64,000 nt of DNA, taken from positions 1-64,000 of the forward strand of contig NZ_JACJQB010000014.1 of NCBI RefSeq assembly GCF_014696385.1, given 5' to 3'. The position numbers and the translations under genes are program-made. The first letter of the stretch is position 1. Each line of letters begins with the position of its first letter. The notes under the pieces were generated by a model that saw only the letters and a list, made by a program, of their open reading frames with translations, did not search any database and was not told where the DNA came from. Shown here in pieces: positions 43,338-50,981 of the stretch. This stretch comes from Pseudanabaena mucicola FACHB-723 (GTDB lineage: Bacteria; Cyanobacteriota; Cyanobacteriia; Pseudanabaenales; Pseudanabaenaceae).

Positions 43338-44078
43338 CTAGGCTTGTCCCTTAGCGCGGACTAAAGTGCCATCGCTACTGACATGTAATCCACATTCCTG
43401 ATTACTCATCTCCCACCACCAGCGACCAGCACGCAGATCTTCACCTGCTTCTACGGCTCTGGTACAAGGCGCACAACCGATGCTAGGGAAGTTTTGGTCG
43501 TGGAGGGCATTGTAGGGGACATCATTGGCGCGGATATAGTCCCAAACCTGATCAAAAGACCAGTCGATTAGGGGGTTAATTTTGGCAATATTGCGATCGG
43601 CATCTAGCTCAACGGTTTCCATACTCGAACGGTTAGCGGTTTGATCACGACGTAAGCCTGTGATCCAAGCATCTAATTCCTGAGTGGCTCGACCCAGTGG
43701 TTCAACCTTGCGGATATAACAGCATTGCTTGCGATTTTCCACACTGTCATAAAAGAGGTTAATACCCTTTTGACTCACCATCTGTTCCACTGCCTCTGCT
43801 TGGGGAAACATGATTCGCAAATTGAGTTGCGGATATTTTTGCTGCACCTTGGCGATTACATCATAGGTTTCGCTATTCAAGCGCCCTGTGTCGAGGGTAA
43901 ATACATGGGCATCGGGCTTGATCTTGGCGAGCATATCGATCAGCACCACATCTTCTGCACCAAAACTTGAGGCGAGGGAAATTTTTTCGTATTTACCAAG
44001 CGCCCATGTCAAGACTTCTTGTGGAGTCTTGCCCTTGAGTTGAGCGGCGGCGGTATCGATATCTGTTTGCAGAGTCAT
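43338..44078 (-). CDS. cysH: assimilatory (P)APS reductase of the 4Fe-4S type
   Basis: The 246-residue enzyme reduces activated sulfate to sulfite. SFGAEDVVLIDML and TLDTGRLNSETY bind the nucleotide, and NQECGLH carries the catalytic Cys229. Two cysteine pairs, KQCCYIRKVEPL (119-120) and IGCAPCTRAVE (202, 205), are the ligands of a 4Fe-4S cluster and are diagnostic for enzymes that reduce APS; E. coli-type PAPS reductases lack them. The name CysH is kept while APS is the inferred substrate. Confidence 0.88.
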   Translation of the reverse strand: MTLQTDIDTAAAQLKGKTPQEVLTWALGKYEKISLASSFGAEDVVLIDMLAKIKPDAHVFTLDTGRLNSETYDVIAKVQQKYPQLNLRIMFPQAEAVEQMVSQKGINLFYDSVENRKQCCYIRKVEPLGRATQELDAWITGLRRDQTANRSSMETVELDADRNIAKINPLIDWSFDQVWDYIRANDVPYNALHDQNFPSIGCAPCTRAVEAGEDLRAGRWWWEMSNQECGLHVSSDGTLVRAKGQA

Positions 44079-44160
44079 TAGCTGTTTAATTAAATCTTGA
44101 GAATATTTGCAAATGCGTTGTTAGATCGTAACTGAGTTTGGAGTGGCAAGCAACAGATTG

Positions 44161-44277
44161 TATAGCTGTTGCCAGTCTGGCAACCAAGAATCGAGAAGTG
44201 ATGCATTGCGCCACCTCTCGATTCTTGGTTTTAGAAGGGATAATGCTAACCTAGTACCAAACCATAGCAGAGCTATA
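44161..44277. repeat. MITE-like element with nested hairpin
   Basis: TATAGCT at 44161 is mirrored by AGCTATA ending at 44277. Inside, 44182-44196 pairs exactly with 44216-44230 and the tip contains GCATTGCGCC. The layout matches the element at 32388-32487. It forms the whole leader of the DciA-like gene. Confidence 0.5.
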
Positions 44278-44293
44278 TTTGGCTATCAAAGAC

Positions 44294-44896
44294 ATGTCCT
44301 TCACAGGATTACCAAATATTTTGCGAAACATCCAATCCCGCACTAGTTGGCAACAGCGGGGGCAATATTTGCTGATTGTGGAACGATGGTCAGAAATTGT
44401 GGGGGATTCGGTTGCGAAACAAACTTGCCCGATTGGGGTTTATCAAAAGGCTTTGCAAGTGGCGGTGTCGAACGCTGTATGGTCACAGGCTCTGAGTTTT
44501 GAGCGGTTGCGGATTTTGGCAAAGATTAATAGTTTGCTGGGAAATGCGGGGGCGATTGAGGATATTCATTTTTCAACAGCAAAATGGGCGACGCAGCAGC
44601 AAACCCTAAAGGAGCGCAAAGTTGTGGCAGAAGATCATCCTAGTTATTTGCCACCTGCGATCGCAATTCAGCCACCAAATAATAAAACTGCGCCATCAGC
44701 ACCCGCAAAGGTAATCCAAATACCCAAACCACCTGAAACTGCCAGTGAAGCCTTTCAGCGTTGGCAAGAAGTGATGAAACAACGCACGCACCAAATGCCC
44801 AAATGTCCTCGCTGTGGTCGTCCTGCCCTAACTGGTGAAATTAACCGTTGGCAGATGTGCCGCGTTTGTGCGATCGAGACTTTGTTCAATGGATAG
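44294..44896 (+). CDS. DciA-like (DUF721) protein with C-terminal zinc ribbon
   Basis: From the ATG at 44294 (MSFTGLPNILRNIQ) the first 100 residues match DUF721/DciA: VERWSEIVGDSVAKQTCP followed by LQVAVSNAVWSQALSFER. DciA loads or assists the replicative helicase in bacteria without DnaC, which includes cyanobacteria. A proline-rich linker follows. The end carries CPRCGRP and CRVC, a probable zinc ribbon not part of the usual DciA core. A TTG at 44279 gives five extra residues. Confidence 0.75.
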   Translation: MSFTGLPNILRNIQSRTSWQQRGQYLLIVERWSEIVGDSVAKQTCPIGVYQKALQVAVSNAVWSQALSFERLRILAKINSLLGNAGAIEDIHFSTAKWATQQQTLKERKVVAEDHPSYLPPAIAIQPPNNKTAPSAPAKVIQIPKPPETASEAFQRWQEVMKQRTHQMPKCPRCGRPALTGEINRWQMCRVCAIETLFNG

Positions 44897-44944
44897 AGCT
44901 CAAGGACTACAGCTATACTTCATACCAAGCCTAAGAATTTAATC

Positions 44945-47320
44945 ATGGATAAAAAGCAATTTTCTGAGCGTGATATTTGTACCAAATACATCACTCCTGC
45001 TCTGGAGCGATCGGGATGGGATATTGCTACACAGATCCGCGAAGAATTTCCACTGACTAATGGGCGTGTTTTGGTGCGGGGGAATTTACATACCCGTGCT
45101 AAAAACAAGCGTGCTGATTATGTCCTGTTTTACAAACCGAATATCCCGATCGCCATTATTGAAGCCAAGGATAATAACCATGCCATTGGGGATGGAATGC
45201 AGCAAGGGCTAGGCTATGGCGAAATGCTGGAAGTTCCTTTTATTTTTAGCTCCAATGGCGATGGCTTTTTATTTCATAACAAAATTGCCCATGATGGAAT
45301 TATCGAGCGAGAACTAAGCCTTGATGAATTTCCTTCACCCGATCTGCTGTGGCTATGGTGGTCAGCGCATCGAGGTATGACAGAGGCGCAAAATAGTATT
45401 ATCACGCAGGACTATTACAGCGATGGGTCTAATAAGACTCCGCGTTACTATCAACTATTGGCGATAAACAAAACGATTGAGGCGATCGCTAAGGGACAAA
45501 ATCGCCTATTACTAGTGATGGCAACGGGGACAGGTAAAACTTTTACCGCTTTTCAGATTATTTGGCGGCTTTGGAAATCGAAGACGAGGAAGCGGATTTT
45601 GTTCTTAGCCGATCGCAATATTCTGGTTGACCAAACGATGGTTAATGACTTCAAACCCTTCGGCTCGACAATGACTAAAATCCAGAAGCGACAGGTGGAT
45701 AAGTCCTATGAGATTTATTTGTCGTTATATCAGGCTGTAACTGGTACTGAGGATATCCAGAATATTTATAAGCAATTTAGTCGTGATTTCTTTGACTTAA
45801 TTGTGATCGATGAATGTCATCGGGGTAGTGCGGCTGAGGATTCGGCATGGCGACAAATCCTCGAATATTTTTCGTCAGCGACCCAAATCGGACTAACGGC
45901 TACGCCCAAGGAAACCAAAGAAGTTTCTAACATTGATTATTTTGGTGAGCCGCTTTATACCTATTCACTACGACAAGGGATTAATGATGGCTTTCTTGCG
46001 CCCTATAAGGTAGTGCGGATTGATATTGATAAAGACTTGACAGGCTGGCGACCTGATAAGGGGATGGTCGATAAATATGGCTATGAGATTGAGGATCGGG
46101 TTTATAACCAGAAGGACTTTGATAAAAATTTGGTGTTGGAACAGCGCACCAAGTTAGTGGCAAAGAAGGTGAGCGAGTTCCTAAAAGCTACTAATCGCTT
46201 TGATAAGACGATTGTGTTTTGTGAAAATATTGACCATGCGGAACGGATGCGTCAAGCGTTAGTTAATGAGAATCCAGATTTGGCAGCAGATTCGCGCTAT
46301 GTGATGCGAATTACGGGGGATAACGAAGAGGGAAAAAATGAGCTTGAGTACTTTATCTTCCCTGAGTCCAAATATCCTGTGATTGCCACGACTTCAAAAC
46401 TGATGACGACAGGTATTGATGCTCAGACCTGTAAGTTGATTGTCTTAGATCAAAGGATTCAGTCGATGACCGAGTTTAAGCAAATCATTGGTCGTGGGAC
46501 GCGGATTAATGAGGACTATGGCAAGTTCTATTTCACGATTATGGATTTTAGAAAAGATACCGAACTATTTGCTGACCCTAATTTTGATGGCGATCCAGTG
46601 CAAATTTATGAGCCAAAGGCTGATGAATCACCAGTGCCGCCAGATTTGCCAGAGGATGAAATGAATGTTTATCAAGATGTAATTGAGGAAGGTGAGACAA
46701 GATTTCGAGAAGCGGGTAATTCTTCCTATAACTTTACAGAACCGATCGCCGATCCATCGTTTAGGCGCTATGTGGTGGCGAATGTCGAGGTCAAGGTGGC
46801 GGCGGAACGGGTGCAGTATTTTGATGCGAAGGGAAAGTTAATTACAGAGTCGCTGAAAGACTATACCCGCAAGGCTATCGCAAAGGATTTTGCATCCCTA
46901 GATGACTTTTTGAAATGTTGGAGCAGTGCCGATAAAAAACAGGCGATCGTTGATGAGTTGGCACAGGAAGGTATATTCTTTGAGGCTCTGGCTGATGAAA
47001 TTGGTCGCGACTGTGATCCTTTTGATTTGCTCTGTCATATTGTTTGGGATATGCCGCCTCTAACCCGCAAGGAGAGGGCAGAACGGGTTAAAAAACGCAA
47101 CTATTTTACGGAGTATGGCGAGCAAGCTAAGCGGGTGCTAGATGCGCTCTTGGATAAATATGCAGATGAAGGAGTTGCCCAGATCGAGGAGAACCAAGTT
47201 TTGACGATCGCCCCTTTTAGCCAAATCGGAACACCGATGGAAATTGTCCGCGCCTTTGGGGGCTTAGATGGTTATCAAAGGGCTGTGCGTGAGTTAAAGC
47301 GATCGCTTTATAGTGCTTAG
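44945..47320 (+). CDS. hsdR: type I restriction enzyme R subunit
   Basis: The 791-residue subunit combines a nuclease and a DNA-translocating helicase. The N-terminal PD-(D/E)xK region shows [20 protein letters not shown]. Helicase motifs follow: [14 protein letters not shown] (Walker A), [10 protein letters not shown] (DEAH-like), [11 protein letters not shown], and [20 protein letters not shown] (motif VI). A helical C-terminal domain would contact HsdM. The start has no strong ribosome-binding site. It is followed by a perfect 23-bp hairpin and an antisense vapBC pair before hsdM. Confidence 0.93.
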   Translation: MDKKQFSERDICTKYITPALERSGWDIATQIREEFPLTNGRVLVRGNLHTRAKNKRADYVLFYKPNIPIAIIEAKDNNHAIGDGMQQGLGYGEMLEVPFIFSSNGDGFLFHNKIAHDGIIERELSLDEFPSPDLLWLWWSAHRGMTEAQNSIITQDYYSDGSNKTPRYYQLLAINKTIEAIAKGQNRLLLVMATGTGKTFTAFQIIWRLWKSKTRKRILFLADRNILVDQTMVNDFKPFGSTMTKIQKRQVDKSYEIYLSLYQAVTGTEDIQNIYKQFSRDFFDLIVIDECHRGSAAEDSAWRQILEYFSSATQIGLTATPKETKEVSNIDYFGEPLYTYSLRQGINDGFLAPYKVVRIDIDKDLTGWRPDKGMVDKYGYEIEDRVYNQKDFDKNLVLEQRTKLVAKKVSEFLKATNRFDKTIVFCENIDHAERMRQALVNENPDLAADSRYVMRITGDNEEGKNELEYFIFPESKYPVIATTSKLMTTGIDAQTCKLIVLDQRIQSMTEFKQIIGRGTRINEDYGKFYFTIMDFRKDTELFADPNFDGDPVQIYEPKADESPVPPDLPEDEMNVYQDVIEEGETRFREAGNSSYNFTEPIADPSFRRYVVANVEVKVAAERVQYFDAKGKLITESLKDYTRKAIAKDFASLDDFLKCWSSADKKQAIVDELAQEGIFFEALADEIGRDCDPFDLLCHIVWDMPPLTRKERAERVKKRNYFTEYGEQAKRVLDALLDKYADEGVAQIEENQVLTIAPFSQIGTPMEIVRAFGGLDGYQRAVRELKRSLYSA

Positions 47321-47326
47321 ATTGAG

Positions 47327-47375
47327 CCAATAGCTAGGATAAACGGCGCTTTGCGCCGTTTATCCTAGCTATTGG
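47327..47375. terminator. perfect 23-bp hairpin
   Basis: The arms 47327-47349 and 47353-47375 are exact reverse complements around TTT, with a GGCGCTTTGCGCC tip. The right arm includes the last codons of the convergent vapC gene. It separates hsdR from the toxin-antitoxin pair. Confidence 0.8.
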
Positions 47376-47784
47376 GAATAATGAGATCGATGATTTCATG
47401 GCGATTTTTGCGATAAATTTGAAAATCGCTATCTAGGGTAAATACTGAACTACTGCTTTGCACTTCCGACATTCTCACAAGGCAAGCATCTGCAAGGGAT
47501 ACTGGGACTGATTTATAGCTCGCTAATAATCTTTGGATTTCTATCAACTCGTTTTCCAAATCAAAATCTATAGTGATAACTTCACGCTCAAGCAATTTGA
47601 GAATTGTTTCTTGACCGCCGTGAGTATTACGAAGCAGAAAAAAACTCTCTGTAATTACAGCTTCACAAGTCAATAGAGGCGGCTTAATCATCGCCCACTG
47701 TTGCTTTGACCATTCATGATAATTATCTCTTTTGTTGATCAGAGCTACTAACGGACTCGTATCCAAAATAACTTTGGTTTTCAT
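47365..47784 (-). CDS. PIN-domain toxin (VapC-like)
   Basis: The 139-residue protein has the acidic residues of a PIN ribonuclease: ILDTSPLVALINKRD (first Asp), CEAVITESFFLL (Glu), LADACLVRM (Asp) and TLDSDFQIY (Asp). All four are present, so it looks active. It overlaps the antitoxin by one base (TAATG) and lies antisense within the hsd locus. Confidence 0.85.
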   Translation of the reverse strand: MKTKVILDTSPLVALINKRDNYHEWSKQQWAMIKPPLLTCEAVITESFFLLRNTHGGQETILKLLEREVITIDFDLENELIEIQRLLASYKSVPVSLADACLVRMSEVQSSSSVFTLDSDFQIYRKNRHEIIDLIIPNS

Positions 47785-48041
47785 TACTCCCCAAAGCCCT
47801 GAAAATATTCTTTGTTCGTTGATAGATCTGAAGCGGCTTCTAAACAGCCAACTAAATCCCCTGCTAGTTCTAAGGCACTGAGTTCAGCATCATTCTCAAT
47901 TTTATCTATCTGATTAGCAGTATTTCTAATGGCTTCTTGTGTGACTAAATAAATAAGAAAATCATTAACAAATTTCAGGCTTTCGGGAGAAAGTGCGTCA
48001 ATGTATTGTTTGGCTTGATTTCTAATTTGGATACTGTTCAT
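47784..48041 (-). CDS. antitoxin of the PIN-domain pair
   Basis: The ATG at 48041 (MNSIQIRNQAKQYI) follows GGGAG and gives 85 residues; an ATG at 48071 adds ten. Helical, acidic C-terminus (STNKEYFQGFGE) typical of an antitoxin. The pattern SLKFVNDFLIYL resembles DUF2281-like antitoxins. Its end overlaps the toxin start. Confidence 0.72.
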   Translation of the reverse strand: MNSIQIRNQAKQYIDALSPESLKFVNDFLIYLVTQEAIRNTANQIDKIENDAELSALELAGDLVGCLEAASDLSTNKEYFQGFGE

Positions 48042-48108
48042 CTTTGTATTCTCCCTTATGCGCTTCTGCATAGCTTTATAATCTCATAGGCATTCTAGTT
48101 AGACAATT

Positions 48109-49578
48109 ATGGCGATCGCAACGTTAATCAAGAGTATTCAGGACATCATGCGTAAGGATGTGGGTGTCGATGGTGACGCTCAGCGCATTAGCCAGATTGT
48201 GTGGTTGCTGTTTCTGAAGATTTTTGATGATAAGGAACAGGAGTGGGAATTTACAATTTCTGGCTACAAGTCGCCATTGCCTGAGCGGTTGCGGTGGTCT
48301 AGCTGGGCAAAGAATCCTGAAGGGATAACGGGGGAAGAGTTACTGGATTTTGTAAACATCCAGCTTTTTCCTGAGTTGAAAAAGCTGGCGACGGCTGCTG
48401 GTGTGTCGCCGCACGGCAGGGTTGTGGGCGCGGTGTTTGAGGATGCCTATAACTATATGAAGTCGGGGACTTTGTTGCGACAGGTGATTAACTGCATTCA
48501 GAGTGATGTGGACTTTAACTCATCGGGCGATCGCCATCTATTCAATGACATCTACGAAAAGATTTTGGCGGATTTGCAATCGGCGGGAAATGCGGGGGAA
48601 TATTACACACCTCGCGCCGTTACGCAGTTTATGGTGGATACTCTCGATCCGAAGTTGGGCGAAAAGTTGCTTGACCCTGCCTGTGGTACGGCGGGATTTT
48701 TGGTGAATGCGATCGATCATCTCAAGGCGCAGGCAAAGACGGCTGAGGATTTACAAAACTTGCAAAAAAATATCAATGGGGTAGAGAAGAAGCCTTTGCC
48801 GCATATGTTGGCGATGACGAATGTGATGTTGCATGGCATTGATGTGCCGACAAATATTCGCCACGACAATACCTTGAAGCGTCCATTACGGGACTACACA
48901 CCCAAGGATCGGGTAGATATTGTGATTACAAATCCACCGTTTGGAGGCATGGAGGAGGATGGCATTGAGAGCAATTTTCCTAAGAAGTACCAGACTCGCG
49001 AGACTGCCGATCTATTCATGGCTCTGATTATGCACTTGCTCAAGCCTGAAACGGGACGGGCTGCGGTAGTTTTGCCTGATGGTTTCTTGTTTGGTGAAGG
49101 AACAAAAACTAATCTCAAGCGGGAATTGCTAGAGGAGTTTAATTTGCATACGATTGTGCGCTTACCAAAGGGGGTGTTTAGTCCCTATACGGGCATTAAT
49201 ACGAATATTCTCTTTTTTGAGAAGGGTGACCCGACTAAGGATGTGTGGTTTTTTGAGCATCCCTATCCAGAGGGTTACAAGTCCTATTCACGGTCTAAGC
49301 CGCTCACGATCGCGGAGTTCGATCGCGAAAAGATTTGGTGGGGCGGCAAGTCTCGCAAGGGGCGCAAGGTGAATGAGTATGCGTGGAAGGTTTCGGCGGC
49401 GGAGATTGCGGCGCGTAACTATAATCTCGATTGCAAAAATCCCCATGAGGTGATGGTTAATCATGGGGAGCCTGATGAGTTGATGGCGGAATATTTAGAA
49501 ATCGCTAATCAAATGCAGGCGGCGCAGGATGCACTCAAGCGAGAACTGGTAAATGCTTTGCATCGTGGGGGCAGTTAA
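48109..49578 (+). CDS. hsdM: type I DNA methyltransferase M subunit
   Basis: The 489-residue N6-adenine methyltransferase has an N-terminal helical domain (LIKSIQDIMRKDVGVDGDAQ), the SAM motif LLDPACGTAGFLVNAI, and the catalytic IVITNPPFGG. With HsdS it methylates the recognition site; with HsdR it forms the restriction complex. It starts divergently from vapBC, 67 bases from the antitoxin start. The order R-[vapBC antisense]-M-Uma2-4HB-S is unusual because hsdS is separated from hsdM by two genes. Confidence 0.93.
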   Translation: MAIATLIKSIQDIMRKDVGVDGDAQRISQIVWLLFLKIFDDKEQEWEFTISGYKSPLPERLRWSSWAKNPEGITGEELLDFVNIQLFPELKKLATAAGVSPHGRVVGAVFEDAYNYMKSGTLLRQVINCIQSDVDFNSSGDRHLFNDIYEKILADLQSAGNAGEYYTPRAVTQFMVDTLDPKLGEKLLDPACGTAGFLVNAIDHLKAQAKTAEDLQNLQKNINGVEKKPLPHMLAMTNVMLHGIDVPTNIRHDNTLKRPLRDYTPKDRVDIVITNPPFGGMEEDGIESNFPKKYQTRETADLFMALIMHLLKPETGRAAVVLPDGFLFGEGTKTNLKRELLEEFNLHTIVRLPKGVFSPYTGINTNILFFEKGDPTKDVWFFEHPYPEGYKSYSRSKPLTIAEFDREKIWWGGKSRKGRKVNEYAWKVSAAEIAARNYNLDCKNPHEVMVNHGEPDELMAEYLEIANQMQAAQDALKRELVNALHRGGS

Positions 49579-49639
49579 TGGAATCAAATCTAATTATTTC
49601 AAGGCATAATCAAGCTATAGCGCATAGGAGATCAAGTTA

Positions 49640-50251
49640 ATGACTATGACGATCGCTGAAGTAAAACCAACATCTCAGTCTACAAATCAAGCACCCGTAA
49701 AGAAATTGACCTTTGCGGAGTTTCTTGAGTTCAGTAGTGATACCGAGTTTTTGTATGAATTGGAGAATGGAGAATTAATTGAGATGGCTTCGGAGAGTGA
49801 GATCAATCAACGCATTGCCATGTTCTTGGTTGCCTGTTTTTTACAGTTGGGTATTTCCTATGGGCGGTTAAGGATGAAGACGGAAATTGCAGTGCATAGC
49901 CGACGGGTGGGGGTGCGTGTGCCTGATTTGGTGATTTTTTCGGAGGAGTTGGAAGCGGCGATGCAAGGGGCAACGCGATCGCTGGTTTTGATGGAGATGC
50001 CGCCACCGTTGTTAGTAGTGGAAATTGTTAGCCCCAATCAGGAGAGTCGAGACTATCGCTATAAGCGATCGGAGTATGCGGCGAGGGGAATTATGGAATA
50101 TTGGATTGTTGACCCGATCGCGCAAAAGTTGACGATTTTGCAATGGGTTGAGGGGTTTTATGATGAGTTGGTATTTACAGGAGAGATGGCGATCGCTTCG
50201 CCATTATTGGGAGAACTAGATTTAACTGCGGCTAAACTTTGGCAAAGCTAG
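49640..50251 (+). CDS. Uma2/DUF820 nuclease-fold protein
   Basis: The 203-residue protein belongs to the Uma2 family, abundant in cyanobacteria and related to PD-(D/E)xK nucleases. Visible active-site elements are VPDLVIFSEEL (Asp) and LLVVEIVSPNQESRDYRYK (Glu...Lys). The last part (YWIVDPIAQKLTIL) is standard. It sits between hsdM and the repeat array. Many Uma2 genes accompany mobile DNA, but the cellular role is unsettled. Confidence 0.85.
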   Translation: MTMTIAEVKPTSQSTNQAPVKKLTFAEFLEFSSDTEFLYELENGELIEMASESEINQRIAMFLVACFLQLGISYGRLRMKTEIAVHSRRVGVRVPDLVIFSEELEAAMQGATRSLVLMEMPPPLLVVEIVSPNQESRDYRYKRSEYAARGIMEYWIVDPIAQKLTILQWVEGFYDELVFTGEMAIASPLLGELDLTAAKLWQS

Positions 50252-50253
50252 AA

Positions 50254-50392
50254 ATGAGTAATGAGTAGGAAGTAATGAGTAATGAGTTTTGAGTAATGAT
50301 CAATGGTATTAGATAATGTTTATCTACTCCTTAATCATCACTCATCACTTAAAACTCAAAACTCATTACTCAAAACTCATTACTCACCCCCC
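50254..50392. repeat. heptanucleotide-type repeat array, inverted halves
   Basis: The left half (50254-50301) is made of GAGTAAT-type units and the right half (50337-50392) of the complementary ATTACTC type. Together they could fold into a long imperfect stem. The array ends at the start codon of the four-helix-bundle gene. It resembles the short tandem repeats (STRR) described in cyanobacteria, but the unit is different. Confidence 0.85.
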
Positions 50393-50764
50393 ATGGACTC
50401 CCTTAGTATTCAAGAACGCACAGAAAATTTTGCGGTTCGTGTGATTAAGGCTTATTGTGAGCTTAATAAGAGGTCTTTTGATGATGCGGGGAAAGTTTTG
50501 TCGAAACAGTTTCTAAGAAGTGGTACTTCGATTGGGGCTAACTGTTCGGAGGCAAAGTATGCACAATCAACCAAGGATTTTATTAACAAATACTCTATTG
50601 CCTTGAAGGAGGCTAATGAAACTCTCTACTGGATCACTATTATGATCAAGTCTGATATTGTCTCACCAGCCAAGTTTGTCAGCATGATCGAAGAAAATGA
50701 AAGAATCATTAAAATACTGACTACGACTATTAATAGGCTAAAACAGAAAATGAGTAATGAGTAA
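50393..50764 (+). CDS. four-helix-bundle protein (23S rRNA intervening-sequence family)
   Basis: The ATG at 50393 (MDSLSIQERTENFAVRVIKA) gives 123 residues. The family signature is LRSGTSIGANCSEAKYAQS followed by a long helix. These small proteins are encoded in rRNA intervening sequences and in many defence or mobile islands; no biochemical role is firm. Here it sits between hsdM and hsdS. The last codons (MSNE, stop) are read out of the repeat array that follows, and there is no ribosome-binding site before the start. Confidence 0.8.
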   Translation: MDSLSIQERTENFAVRVIKAYCELNKRSFDDAGKVLSKQFLRSGTSIGANCSEAKYAQSTKDFINKYSIALKEANETLYWITIMIKSDIVSPAKFVSMIEENERIIKILTTTINRLKQKMSNE

Positions 50765-50981
50765 TAAATAGTGAGTAAGGAGTAACGAGTAGTGAGTAAT
50801 AAATAGTGAGTAAGGAGTAACGAGTAATGAGTAGTGAGTAATTCTTGTCTACTTCTTACTCATTACTCAAAACTCATTACTCAAAAAAACTCTCCCCATT
50901 ACTCATTACTCAAAACTCATTACTCAAAAAAACTCTCCCCATTACTCATTACTCAAAACTCATTACTCATTACTCAAAAAA
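50751..50981. repeat. tandem repeat array upstream of hsdS
   Basis: GAGTAAT-type units (50751-50842) are followed by ATTACTC-type units. A 43-bp unit occurs at 50855-50897 and 50898-50940 (one mismatch at the first base), then a partial third copy at 50941-50968. A second tandem pair of about 35 bp lies near 50764-50835. The array runs directly into the ATG of hsdS. Confidence 0.88.

Noticed and set aside
49803-50006. Minus-strand open frame inside the Uma2 gene
   Set aside because: It is proline-rich and lies wholly within a well-supported gene on the other strand.
50751-50981. CRISPR-like array
   Set aside because: Units are heptamer-based and the 43-bp copies touch each other with no unique spacers; no cas genes are near.
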